Shown: positions 16,311 through 23,944 of the stretch, piece by piece
Layout of the letters: every line of letters begins with the position of its first letter
Numbering within the stretch: the stretch's first letter is position 1
DNA from: an uncultured Aquimarina sp.
Lineage (GTDB): Bacteria > Bacteroidota > Bacteroidia > Flavobacteriales > Flavobacteriaceae
DNA: 64,000 bases
Direction of reading: 5' to 3'
Assembly (NCBI GenBank): GCA_947498785.1
Contig: CANMLS010000011.1
Location: 78,869 to 142,868, forward strand
Made by a program: the position numbers and the translations under genes
Notes under the pieces: generated by a model
What the model saw: only the letters and a program-made list of their open reading frames with translations
Told to the model about the DNA's origin: nothing
Databases searched by the model: none

Positions 16311-16784
16311 TTATTCTTCTGTGTTTGGAACACTACTTCTTGTACGTGCAAAAAACTGTCTAAGTTCTGCTACTTTTTCTGTAAACCCTGGTTTGCCTGC
16401 TCCTTTACTATATTGTGAATATGAATAATCATTAAGTGCGTCCTGGTAATTATCATAATCATGTAAGATTTTGGTGCTTTCTAATCTGTAGGCCAAACTT
16501 TCTAACCGACCCAGCAAGTTTTCTGTAAACACTCGTGCTTTATAATCTTTTTCAAATTCGTCCCAGTCCACATCGGGAGAACTTAGGACATTACTATTAC
16601 GACGATAATCCCAAATTTTATTCACAAACAATTTATTGGTCTCATTAATGGCTTTGTAACTCCCTCGCTCTTTCTCTGTTAATGCCGATAATTTATCTGT
16701 GAATATCGTTTCTAATTGTGTGACCAAATTTTCTGCCTGATCCTTTTCTTCTTGACTCAATTGATCTTGAATGATGTTTCTCAT
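16311..16784 (-). CDS. Conserved Bacteroidota protein of unknown function (157 aa)
   Basis: Starts MRNIIQDQLSQEEKDQAENL. Predominantly helical and charged. Internal motifs NETNKLFVNKIWDYR, SSPDVDWDEFEKDY and ILHDYDNYQDALNDYSYSQY match a family I recall as widespread in Flavobacteriia, without known function. No signal or membrane segment, so cytoplasmic. It is upstream of the adaptor and exporter on the same strand, but separated by an inverted-repeat-rich gap, so its link to peptide export is uncertain. Confidence 0.82.
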   Translation of the reverse strand: MRNIIQDQLSQEEKDQAENLVTQLETIFTDKLSALTEKERGSYKAINETNKLFVNKIWDYRRNSNVLSSPDVDWDEFEKDYKARVFTENLLGRLESLAYRLESTKILHDYDNYQDALNDYSYSQYSKGAGKPGFTEKVAELRQFFARTRSSVPNTEE

Positions 16785-16799
16785 ATGTTTTTATGATTT

Positions 16800-16925
16800 A
16801 TAGTTATACATTTTGTTTTTATGACAGAAGTTTGATGTATTTTTCTCTTCACTTCTGACTTATGTCTTCTGACTCTTTTCGTTTTACATTTTGAGTTTTT
16901 TACTTCTAACTTCCGACTTATGACT
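16800..16925. repeat. Low-complexity intergenic repeat C
   Basis: Third gap with the same degenerate words: CACTTCTGACTTATG, TCTTCTGACTC, GTTTTACATTTTGAG, CTTCCGACTTATGACTTATG. Shared with repeats A and B in the same locus. No gene. Confidence 0.5.
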
Positions 16926-17232
16926 TATGAATTAGAGAGCCCTTTTTTGCATCACCTCTACTAGGCTTTGTTAAAGGACTCTCATTAGGGGGGTAATTGC
17001 ACCAACTATTTTTGGAATTGATCAAAAATCTACTTCTGGTTGTATAGATAAGTTGTATGGATTCTTCTATAGATTTCTCTTTAACATACAATTTATTAAT
17101 CCAGATATATAATATCTCCTCATATGAACGATGATGAGAAAGGTTATGCATAAAAATATCCATCTTAAGAGGTAACATTGTTAAGATATCAGACATAAGT
17201 TTATGCTTACTGTGATATGGGTAGGTAGCCAT
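16918..17232 (-). CDS. Hypothetical protein (about 104 aa)
   Basis: Likely starts at the ATG at 17232 (MATYPYHSKHKLMSDIL); an ATG at 17271 would add 13 residues. The middle part (YEEILYIWINKLYVKEKSIEESIQLI) looks helical, while the C-terminal third is Ser/Asn/Lys-rich and may run into non-coding repeat sequence. I recognise no family. Divergent from the TPR regulator at 17536. A true but degraded gene is possible. Confidence 0.45.
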   Translation of the reverse strand: MATYPYHSKHKLMSDILTMLPLKMDIFMHNLSHHRSYEEILYIWINKLYVKEKSIEESIQLIYTTRSRFLINSKNSWCNYPPNESPLTKPSRGDAKKGSLIHKS

Positions 17233-17323
17233 CTTGTACTTTTTTTGTTGAGTCAAATGTAAGGGAGGCATGAAGGGTTTTGCAAAGGGAGTATGTCGAG
17301 ATTCTAGAATCTAGAGCTAGATT

Positions 17324-17340
17324 TTCTAGAATTAAGACTA
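17324..17340. promoter_or_regulatory. Candidate operator upstream of the TPR-HTH regulator
   Basis: TTCTAGAATTAAGACTA, matched at 16 of 17 positions by the site at 19282-19298 upstream of the small peptide gene. The core TTCTAGAA is a palindrome, and another copy (ATTCTAGAATCTAGA) lies 20 bases to the left. Recurrence upstream of two genes of one module suggests a shared regulator, perhaps the TPR-HTH protein itself. A TATATTTG -7-like box is at 17422-17429. Confidence 0.5.
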
Positions 17341-17535
17341 TAACAAATCATCTCTTTTTTATATTTAAAATCTTGATTACAAGCACACTAAATAAACATT
17401 TTAGATAGTAAATATTAAATGTATATTTGTTGCGTTTTTAGATTTAGTTAACATATTGATATAAGCTAATTGTATCGATTACCCCTCCAAAAAGAAATGA
17501 ATTTTAAAAAAATATAGTTTAAAAAAACTAGTTGA

Positions 17536-17907
17536 ATGCCTGCATATAAAGTACTTTTTTATTTTGTTTTTTTATTTACTACTCAGAGCTTTTTGTTTGG
17601 TCAAGAGAAAGATAGAAAAGTTGTAGATTCTTTGGTTACTCTAGAATTTGAAGAGCTTAGTGAAAAAATATTTAAAACATACAAAACCAACAAGATAGAT
17701 TCAGAGCTATATGCAAAAGCATATTTGAGCAAAGGAAAAAAAGAATACAATCTCATTAATACCGCAATAGGTTATATTAACCTTTCTCATTTCTATACAA
17801 ATGATCTTACACAACAAATTAAATATTACGATAGTGCAATTGCAATTACAAAAAATATACAGCATAATAGATATCCTATTGAATTATATATATATATAAA
17901 GGTATAG
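17536..17907 (+). CDS. TPR-HTH regulator, N-terminal part (cut off by a (TA)7 frameshift)
   Basis: Codes for a signal-like hydrophobic start (VLFYFVFLFTTQSFLFGQ, possible cleavage after the Gln-rich end) and about 100 residues with the helix pattern of tetratricopeptide repeats (AIGYINLSHFY, QIKYYDSAIAI). It ends four codons after a (TA)7 tract. Dropping one TA unit joins it to the frame that continues through 17925-19262, giving a regulator of about 575 residues. So this is the front half of one gene, either broken or switched off by slippage. Confidence 0.8.
   Translation: MPAYKVLFYFVFLFTTQSFLFGQEKDRKVVDSLVTLEFEELSEKIFKTYKTNKIDSELYAKAYLSKGKKEYNLINTAIGYINLSHFYTNDLTQQIKYYDSAIAITKNIQHNRYPIELYIYIKV
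17885..17898. repeat. (TA)7 dinucleotide tract inside the regulator gene
   Basis: Seven TA units run directly before AAAGG. With seven units the frame ends at TAG; with six units the reading passes as YIYKGIAYEERRMSDKAL into the rest of the protein. Each unit is 2 bases, so changes by one unit shift frame, which is the design of a slipped-strand phase switch. Confidence 0.75.
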
Positions 17908-17924
17908 CCTACGAAGAAAGAAGA

Positions 17925-19262
17925 ATGTCTGATAAAGCATTAGACAGCTACCTTGAAGGGTTAAAATTTGCTCGTAAGGCTAATAATCTTAAATATATTT
18001 CCTCATTACAACATAACATAGCTTTGATTAAAAGGAAACTTGGGAAATATGAAGAAGCAAAAACCAATTTCAAAAAGAGTTTAACTTATCTAAAATTAAA
18101 TTCGAAAAAAACAAAAAATGATACCATAAGCTATCTTATGACGATATCAGAATTAGTAACTACTTACAGACAAAATACAGAAATAGACTCTGCTTCATAT
18201 TTAAATGATAAAGGCTTCAAAATATCTAAGGGAAAAGAAATAGAATCTCTCTTTAGATTTAATGAAGGAATAATTCAATATTATAGTAAAGAATATCAAA
18301 ATGCAATTAATAATATAAATGAAGCAGTTACTTCATTCTCAAAACCACAGAACAGAATATATTTTGAATATTACAACTTAATAGAGGCTTATCTTTTTAT
18401 CGGTAAATCATATAATTCCTTATCACAAAAAGAGCAAGCTATGCAGTATTTCAAAAAAATCGACTCTATTGTAGAAAAGACTAATTATATCATACCACAA
18501 GTAAGAACGGCATACATAGAAATTATTGATTATTATAAGTCTATAGATGATAGAAATAATCAACTATATTATATTGACAGGCTACTATTTAACGATAGTA
18601 TCTTGGATAAAAATTATAGGAATGTAAATAATAAATTGATCAAGGAATACGATACTCCAATTTTACTTTCAGAAAAAGAAAAATTGATTACTAAATTAAA
18701 AACTAAGCAAAAACGTTCTAATCTTGGCCTAATTATTTCACTTATCATAACAGTTCTAATCTCTATATTACTTATCTTAAATCATAGAAAAAGTAAGAGA
18801 TATAAGATGCGTTTTGATGAAATGATGAAACAAAATAAAGTTGAAAAACACAAAAAAGAAACAAAACAAGAATTAAATGATGCTATTGGTATTGATGAAG
18901 AAGTAGTTCATATAATTTTAAAAGGATTGGATCACTTTGAAACAAATAAAGGTTTTTTAGAAACCAATATCAAATCTGGTATTCTTGCTAAGAAAATGAA
19001 TACAAATTCAAAGTATTTAACCAAGGTGATCAAATATCATAAAGGAAAAAACTTCTCTCCTTATATCAATGATTTAAGAATTGATTATATCATTGAGGAA
19101 CTAAAGGCAGACACTAAACTACAAAAATACACCATAAAAGCACTGGCTTCTGAGGCTGGATTTAATTCTACAGAGGTGTTTTCTAAGTCTTTTTTCAAAA
19201 AAACCGGTATCTATCCTTCCTATTTTGTAAAACAAATTCAAAAAAAAGAAAATCTATCATGA
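17925..19262 (+). CDS. TPR-membrane-HTH regulator, C-terminal part
   Basis: 445 residues from the ATG at 17925, but the same frame is open back to the (TA)7 tract. TPR-like helices span about residues 1-240 (ALDSYLEGLKFARKANN, GKYEEAKTNFKKSL, EQAMQYFKKID). One transmembrane helix follows (about 265-285, LGLIISLIITVLISILLIL), then a linker and a C-terminal AraC-type HTH (KYLTKVIKYHKGKNFSPYI to GFNSTEVFSKSFFKKTGIYPSYF). The architecture is periplasmic TPR sensor, one membrane pass and cytoplasmic DNA-binding domain, as in other Flavobacteriia. It precedes a small peptide gene and a peptidase gene on the same strand. Confidence 0.9.
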   Translation: MSDKALDSYLEGLKFARKANNLKYISSLQHNIALIKRKLGKYEEAKTNFKKSLTYLKLNSKKTKNDTISYLMTISELVTTYRQNTEIDSASYLNDKGFKISKGKEIESLFRFNEGIIQYYSKEYQNAINNINEAVTSFSKPQNRIYFEYYNLIEAYLFIGKSYNSLSQKEQAMQYFKKIDSIVEKTNYIIPQVRTAYIEIIDYYKSIDDRNNQLYYIDRLLFNDSILDKNYRNVNNKLIKEYDTPILLSEKEKLITKLKTKQKRSNLGLIISLIITVLISILLILNHRKSKRYKMRFDEMMKQNKVEKHKKETKQELNDAIGIDEEVVHIILKGLDHFETNKGFLETNIKSGILAKKMNTNSKYLTKVIKYHKGKNFSPYINDLRIDYIIEELKADTKLQKYTIKALASEAGFNSTEVFSKSFFKKTGIYPSYFVKQIQKKENLS

Positions 19263-19281
19263 TAGCTTTTTTTGGTCTTGA

Positions 19282-19298
19282 TTCTAGAATTAAGATTA
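19282..19298. promoter_or_regulatory. Candidate operator upstream of the small peptide gene
   Basis: TTCTAGAATTAAGATTA, 16 of 17 identical to the motif at 17324-17340, 64 bases before the peptide ATG and just after the regulator stop. Its place suggests that the peptide and the peptidase have their own promoter under the same control as the regulator. Confidence 0.5.
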
Positions 19299-19362
19299 AT
19301 ATACATGAATTATATAGCACTTTTAGATAAGCTTGAAGTATTTTAGCTAAAAATAAAAAATC

Positions 19363-19509
19363 ATGAAAAAAAATAAACAAATTAAAAAATTGAATTTGAC
19401 TAAAATAACTGTTTCAAAATTATCTAAAAATCAATTGTCAAAAGTTATTGCAGGAGCAAGTGTAGTTGACGAGGGTTGTAGAAGTGTTCGCGGTGATGAA
19501 TATTGTTAA
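19363..19509 (+). CDS. Precursor-like small peptide with two Cys (48 aa)
   Basis: Starts MKKNKQIKKLNLTKITVSKL and continues SKNQLSKVIAGAS, which is the pattern of Bacteroidota natural-product precursor leaders (KLNLxKxTVSKLxxxQLxxVxGG, here ending in a GA variant of the cleavage site). The 16-18 residue core carries two Cys in EGCRSVRGDEYC. No lanthionine synthetase or other modifying enzyme is visible nearby. The stop codon is 12 bases before the peptidase ATG. A peptide signal sensed by the TPR regulator is one idea; a modified or disulfide-bonded antimicrobial is another. Confidence 0.75.
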   Translation: MKKNKQIKKLNLTKITVSKLSKNQLSKVIAGASVVDEGCRSVRGDEYC

Positions 19510-19521
19510 ATCTATTAAAAA

Positions 19522-21684
19522 ATGTTAAAGAGATTCTTAATTATTATTCTTATAACTTCATGTTCTAAAGAAAACCCAAAACCACCATTAGCCAAATCTA
19601 TAGTCGGTATAGATCAATATCATGGTCAGAAAGTAGAAGATCCTTATAGAAATCTTGAAAACCTAAAGGATTCCACTGTAGTTAATTGGCTAAAACAACA
19701 AGGAACCTTTACTACTAATATCATACAAAATATTACAGGAAGGCAAAAGTTAATAGACAAGCAAATATCTTATAATGCAAAAAAGGGGTTCATCATAGAT
19801 GATGTAAAAAGCACTCAAAAAGAAAGTTATTTTTGTTTAAAAACCAATAGCAATGAGGGAAATACTACATTGAACTATCGATCAACTATAGATGGAGATG
19901 AAATTATATTATATGACCCATCCACATTTTCTTTAAAAGATAACTACCATATTAATTACTTTAAACCAGATTGGAATGGCGAAAAGGTAGCGGTAAGTTT
20001 ATCTAAAAAAGGAGAAGAAGCCTCAAAAATTATTGTGATCGAGGTATCCTCAAAAAAAGTGCTTCCAGAGATTATCGAAAATTGTACTCCCAGTATCGGC
20101 GGCATACAATGGTTATCTGATAATTCTGGATTTATCTATCTGCATGTCCCTATTATTGACCCTACACATAAGGACTATTGGTTAAACACTAGAGCTGTAC
20201 TATACAAAATAGGGAATGATCCAAAACAATTGAACGACGTTTTTTCTAAATCCAACAATCCCAAGTTGGCTCTAAATCCAGAAGATTTTCCTTATGTTCG
20301 TAATTATGATCTGCATGATGGTTATCTTTTTGGTGTGGTTGGTGGAGTTTCTTCTTTTAAGGATACCTATATAAAAAAAGAAGCTGATCTTCTTTCTGAA
20401 AATAAACCATGGGAATTATTATATAAACAATCAGATAAGGTAGGGAAGATAAGAATTAACAAGGATCATTTTATCTTCTTATCTGCAAAAGGTGCTTCTA
20501 ATTTTCAAATTTGCAGAACTTCTGTAACTCAACCAAATTTTGATACTCCCGAAGTTATGGTAGCAGAAAAACAAGATCAAATCATCACCGATTTTGAAAT
20601 CACAAAAAATGGATTGTTTTTTACAACAATGAAAAATGGGGTTCAAGCAAGACTATACAATGTAAACGGTACGGTGGAAAAAGAAATTATACTTCCAAAG
20701 CCTTCTGGGGAAATTGAAATTGAATCAAAAGGACCTGACAATACTTTTTTTAAGATAACCACTAGTGGACACCTTAATCCAAAAATAGATTATTTGTACA
20801 ATGTAACTAATCATCGTTTAATAGATGAAGGTATCAAAATACAAGTTGAATATCCTGACTTTAATGATTTGATTGTAGAAGAAATTGAAGTCCCATCTCA
20901 CGATGGTGTTTTGGTTCCGCTTTCTATTATTAGACATAAAAATAGCAAAAAAGAGGGTTCAAACCCCACTATATTTTATGGATATGGATCTTATGGGTCT
21001 CCTGGGGGGGCTTATTTTAATCCAAGTATGCTTACCTGGGTTCTCGAAGGAGGCATATATGCTATCGCCAATGTGCGTGGAGGGGGAGAAAAAGGTGATG
21101 CCTGGCATAAAGGTGGTTTTAAAACTACAAAGCCAAATACCTGGAAAGATATGATTGCTTGTACTGAATATATGATCAAAGAAGGATATACCACTCCAGA
21201 AAAATCAGTTATTTGGGGTTCTAGCGCCGGAGGAATTCTTGCGGGTCGAGCCATGACAGAACGCCCCGATTTATATAAAGTTGTAATTTTGACATCTCCT
21301 TCGACAAATATGGTGCGTTCAGAAATCCAACCTAATGGTCAAAATAGTATTAAAGAATTCGGGACGGTAAAAATCAAAGAAGAATTTGAAGCGTTACTGG
21401 AAATGGATTCGTATCATCATATTAATAAAGGTGTTGAGTATCCTGCCACTTATGTAACCGGTGGGATGAAAGATGGTAGAGTGGTCATTTGGGATCCTGC
21501 TAAGTTTGTAGCACGATTACAAGCTTCTAATGCTTCTGATAATCCAATTCTATTTGGGGTAAATTTTGAAGATGGCCACGCAGGAATGAATAATAGTAAA
21601 TTAGAGCGGTATGGAAAATATGCAGATGTATTTTCCTTCGCATTTTGGCAAACTGGTCATCCAGATTACCAACCTAAACATTAA
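19522..21684 (+). CDS. Prolyl oligopeptidase family serine peptidase, lipoprotein
   Basis: 720 residues, normal for the S9A family. It starts MLKRFLIIILITSCSK, a lipoprotein signal with the lipidated Cys at residue 14, so it is anchored in an envelope membrane. Residues about 80-430 form the beta-propeller and the rest is the alpha/beta-hydrolase domain with catalytic S568 (WGSSAGG), D651 (KDGRV) and H686 (DGHAG). It cuts short peptides after Pro. It is 12 bases after the precursor-like peptide gene, so the two are co-transcribed; however the predicted peptide core has no Pro, so it may not be the substrate. Confidence 0.95.
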   Translation: MLKRFLIIILITSCSKENPKPPLAKSIVGIDQYHGQKVEDPYRNLENLKDSTVVNWLKQQGTFTTNIIQNITGRQKLIDKQISYNAKKGFIIDDVKSTQKESYFCLKTNSNEGNTTLNYRSTIDGDEIILYDPSTFSLKDNYHINYFKPDWNGEKVAVSLSKKGEEASKIIVIEVSSKKVLPEIIENCTPSIGGIQWLSDNSGFIYLHVPIIDPTHKDYWLNTRAVLYKIGNDPKQLNDVFSKSNNPKLALNPEDFPYVRNYDLHDGYLFGVVGGVSSFKDTYIKKEADLLSENKPWELLYKQSDKVGKIRINKDHFIFLSAKGASNFQICRTSVTQPNFDTPEVMVAEKQDQIITDFEITKNGLFFTTMKNGVQARLYNVNGTVEKEIILPKPSGEIEIESKGPDNTFFKITTSGHLNPKIDYLYNVTNHRLIDEGIKIQVEYPDFNDLIVEEIEVPSHDGVLVPLSIIRHKNSKKEGSNPTIFYGYGSYGSPGGAYFNPSMLTWVLEGGIYAIANVRGGGEKGDAWHKGGFKTTKPNTWKDMIACTEYMIKEGYTTPEKSVIWGSSAGGILAGRAMTERPDLYKVVILTSPSTNMVRSEIQPNGQNSIKEFGTVKIKEEFEALLEMDSYHHINKGVEYPATYVTGGMKDGRVVIWDPAKFVARLQASNASDNPILFGVNFEDGHAGMNNSKLERYGKYADVFSFAFWQTGHPDYQPKH

Positions 21685-21706
21685 TTCTATATAAAAAAAC
21701 ATTCTA

Positions 21707-21743
21707 AAATCACGATCAAATTATAGTTTCTTGGTCGTGATTT
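21707..21743 (+). terminator. Terminator of the peptidase operon
   Basis: Arms AAATCACGATCAA and TTGGTCGTGATTT pair over 13 positions with one G-T pair and an 11-base loop, followed by CTTATAATT. It is 22 bases after the stop codon. Confidence 0.75.
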
Positions 21744-21809
21744 CTTATAATTAAAGCTTTATAATTGAATAAAATAGTTCTAAAGTTTTTCTTTTAGAGT
21801 TTTGTATTT

Positions 21810-21885
21810 TCTTCAAAGACTTTTGGAAATAAATGGAGTTTATTCATTTAAAATTACGCAACTTATTCCCAAAAGTCTTTGAAGA
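21810..21885. repeat. Long inverted repeat (23-bp arms)
   Basis: Arms at 21810-21832 and 21863-21885 match as reverse complements at 22 of 23 positions around a 30-base spacer. The left arm starts TCTTCAAAGACTTTTGG. It sits between convergent genes, downstream of a good terminator. It could be a bidirectional terminator or a small mobile repeat. Confidence 0.7.
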
Positions 21886-21956
21886 TTTTACCCTAACTAA
21901 TTTTATAAACAATATTGATAGTAACTACCTAGTAACAAAGCTTTCAGTTACAACAA

Positions 21957-22457
21957 CTACCTGATTTCTATCTGCATTTTATTCAATCCTTTATCGATAA
22001 GATAGTCATAAAATTCACTCTGACCTCCAACTTTGGCATGATGCAACAAAGTAAAACCATGGGGTCCTTTAGCAAAAATTAAATCTGAATACATTTCCAG
22101 AATCGGTTGTACTAATTCTATCTTGCCAAGCATTGTTAACACAAAAAGATTAACTCTGGCTCCCTGGGTGATTAAATATTCTGCAACTTCTTTATTGCCC
22201 ACGTGACCAGCTCCCTCAATAGCTTCTTCAAAATCTCCATTTCCCCAATCATAACGACTATATATTAAATTGGGTTGTTCTGCCAACATTTCTTTTACCT
22301 TTTTAATATCCCCATGACCTGCCGACACAAATTCTTTTACCAGTTTAACATCGACAGGATCTGGATTTTGTATAGCTTCTGAATAGATTAAATGTGGAGT
22401 TGCAGTTGCCAAAACAATCCCTCCCAATGAGTTTCTAATAAATGTTTTTCGGTTCAT
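21957..22457 (-). CDS. Ankyrin-repeat-like exported protein
   Basis: 166 residues. N-terminus RKTFIRNSLGGIVLATATPHLIYSEA looks like a signal sequence with some Tat flavour (single Arg-Lys, not a twin Arg). The rest has ankyrin-like units: SAGHGDIKKVKEMLAEQPNL, GAGHVGNKEVAEYLITQGA, and HGFTLLHHAKVGGQSEFYDYLIDKG. Such proteins bind other proteins; no enzyme motif. It follows the sugar dehydrogenase gene by 29 bases on the same strand, suggesting an operon and a shared envelope location. Confidence 0.85.
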   Translation of the reverse strand: MNRKTFIRNSLGGIVLATATPHLIYSEAIQNPDPVDVKLVKEFVSAGHGDIKKVKEMLAEQPNLIYSRYDWGNGDFEEAIEGAGHVGNKEVAEYLITQGARVNLFVLTMLGKIELVQPILEMYSDLIFAKGPHGFTLLHHAKVGGQSEFYDYLIDKGLNKMQIEIR

Positions 22458-22486
22458 AATACTCTATTTTTTTTGATTTTTATATT

Positions 22487-23647
22487 TTAAAACAAATTTT
22501 TAATTCTTACAATTTTACCTTGATCTTCATCGGTCAACATATAGAGTTTCCCGTCTGGGCTTTGTGCTATTTTTCTTGAGCGTACTCTATCATCAACAAA
22601 TAATTCTTCTGCACTTTTTATATTTTTATTTTCTATTCTAAATCGCCAAAGGCTGCCCCCAGATAATCCTGGAACTAGTAAATCGTTTTTCCATTCTGGA
22701 AATTCATCTCCTGTGTAAAATATAAGTCCGGTTGGAGCTACTGTGTGTTTCCAGTACCAAATAGGGCCTGTAAAGGACACTCCTTCTAGTCTGGGAGGAA
22801 CATAATCCCGACTTCGATAACCACCAGTAGTAATGATTGGCCATCCATAATTTGCTCCCGGAGTTAACGAGTTGATTTCGTCACCCTGACGAGTACCATG
22901 TTCACTAAACCATATATTCCCAGTTTCTGGTTGTACTGTTATTCCTTGGGCTGCTCTAATTCCCGAAGCATAAATACCTGGGATAGCTGTTGCACCAAAA
23001 TTTGGATTATCCTTTGGGATACTTCCATCAGCATTTATTCGATAGATTTTGCCTCGCATATCTGTTATATCTTGGGCAATCGGCATTTTGGGTTCGTCAA
23101 TTTCCTTATATAACCGCTCCCCCACTGTGATGTATAGCTTATGGTCTTGACCAAATGTCATTCCTCCTCCATAGTGAAAATACTCTCTTGTAAAAGGCCC
23201 TGCTTCTAGTAAGGTTTTGATATTAGTTAAAGAGTCTTTTTCTAACACAGCGCGAACTACCTTGGTAGCACTTCCTTTCCCTTTTTGTTTGGCTGCATAA
23301 GACAAGTAAATATGTTTGTTATTATTAAAATCTGGATCCAATACTACTTCAAAAATACCCGAATTATCACCTCTATACAGTACTCTAATACTATCAGTAA
23401 GATCTTTGGGGAATCCTTTTATGATTTCTTTCTTCTTAGAACTTAAATTTACTTTTAAAAGATCACCATCTTTTTCGGATACCAAAACTTCATCTTCTGA
23501 TAAAAAAGCAATACTCCACGGGTGATTAAGACTATCAATTATTGTTTCTTTTACAGGAGATGTTTTTGAAGAAATAGTCTGAATAGGTTTTTCGGCTTTG
23601 CCGCATCCTAATATCCCTAAAAGTAATAAGAGGATTACTCTGTTCAT
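22487..23647 (-). CDS. PQQ-dependent sugar dehydrogenase family lipoprotein
   Basis: 386 residues. Lipoprotein signal MNRVILLLLLGILGCGKA with Cys at 15. The rest is a six-bladed beta-propeller of the soluble glucose/sorbosone dehydrogenase family: SLNHPWSIAFLSEDEVLVSE, YGGGMTFGQDHKLYITVGE, GNIWFSEHGTRQGDEIN, ANYGWP, and C-terminal RSRKIAQSPDGKLYMLTD. It oxidises sugars with PQQ in the periplasm if it is an active member; PQQ synthesis genes are not in this window. A 21-bp tandem array lies upstream of its start. Confidence 0.9.
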   Translation of the reverse strand: MNRVILLLLLGILGCGKAEKPIQTISSKTSPVKETIIDSLNHPWSIAFLSEDEVLVSEKDGDLLKVNLSSKKKEIIKGFPKDLTDSIRVLYRGDNSGIFEVVLDPDFNNNKHIYLSYAAKQKGKGSATKVVRAVLEKDSLTNIKTLLEAGPFTREYFHYGGGMTFGQDHKLYITVGERLYKEIDEPKMPIAQDITDMRGKIYRINADGSIPKDNPNFGATAIPGIYASGIRAAQGITVQPETGNIWFSEHGTRQGDEINSLTPGANYGWPIITTGGYRSRDYVPPRLEGVSFTGPIWYWKHTVAPTGLIFYTGDEFPEWKNDLLVPGLSGGSLWRFRIENKNIKSAEELFVDDRVRSRKIAQSPDGKLYMLTDEDQGKIVRIKNLF

Positions 23648-23740
23648 GTTTTTTGATTTTGAATTCTGACCGCAAAATCCAAAAGATGCTATTAAAAACC
23701 TTTAAAAATCATGATCTTTAAAACGAATACATTGATATTA

Positions 23741-23921
23741 GAGTAAAAAACATTCAACATCGAGTAAAAAAGACTCGAAATTGAATCAAAAACATTCAAA
23801 ATTGAGTAAAAAACACTGAACGCCGAGTATAAAAGATTCGATCATGAGTAAAAAACATTCAAATTTAAATATAAATCATTCGAATTTGAGTAAAAATACT
23901 TCATGTTGAATCATTCAAATT
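23741..23921. repeat. 21-bp tandem array of GAGT-A6-ATTC units
   Basis: Eight units begin at 23741, 23762, 23783, 23804, 23825, 23846, 23867 and 23888, exactly 21 bases apart except the last, which is one base short, plus a partial ninth. The commonest unit opens GAGTAAAAAACATTCAAA. Several units form a dyad, GAGT-N7-ACTC, most clearly TCGAGT...ACTCGA in unit 2. 21 bp is two helical turns, so the A-tracts lie on one face. It spans -94 to -275 relative to the sugar dehydrogenase start. Confidence 0.88.
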
Positions 23922-23944
23922 CACAAAACACATTGTTTAAGAAA

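Noticed and set aside
19363..19509. Class I lanthipeptide precursor
   Set aside because: The leader looks similar, but no LanB/LanC or other modifying enzyme is adjacent; kept as precursor-like peptide only.
19363..21684. Prolyl oligopeptidase as leader protease of the peptide
   Set aside because: The predicted leader and core have no Pro, so direct processing is not supported, though co-transcription is.
23741..23921. CRISPR array
   Set aside because: Units are contiguous with a 21-base period and no unique spacers of normal length; no cas genes in the window.
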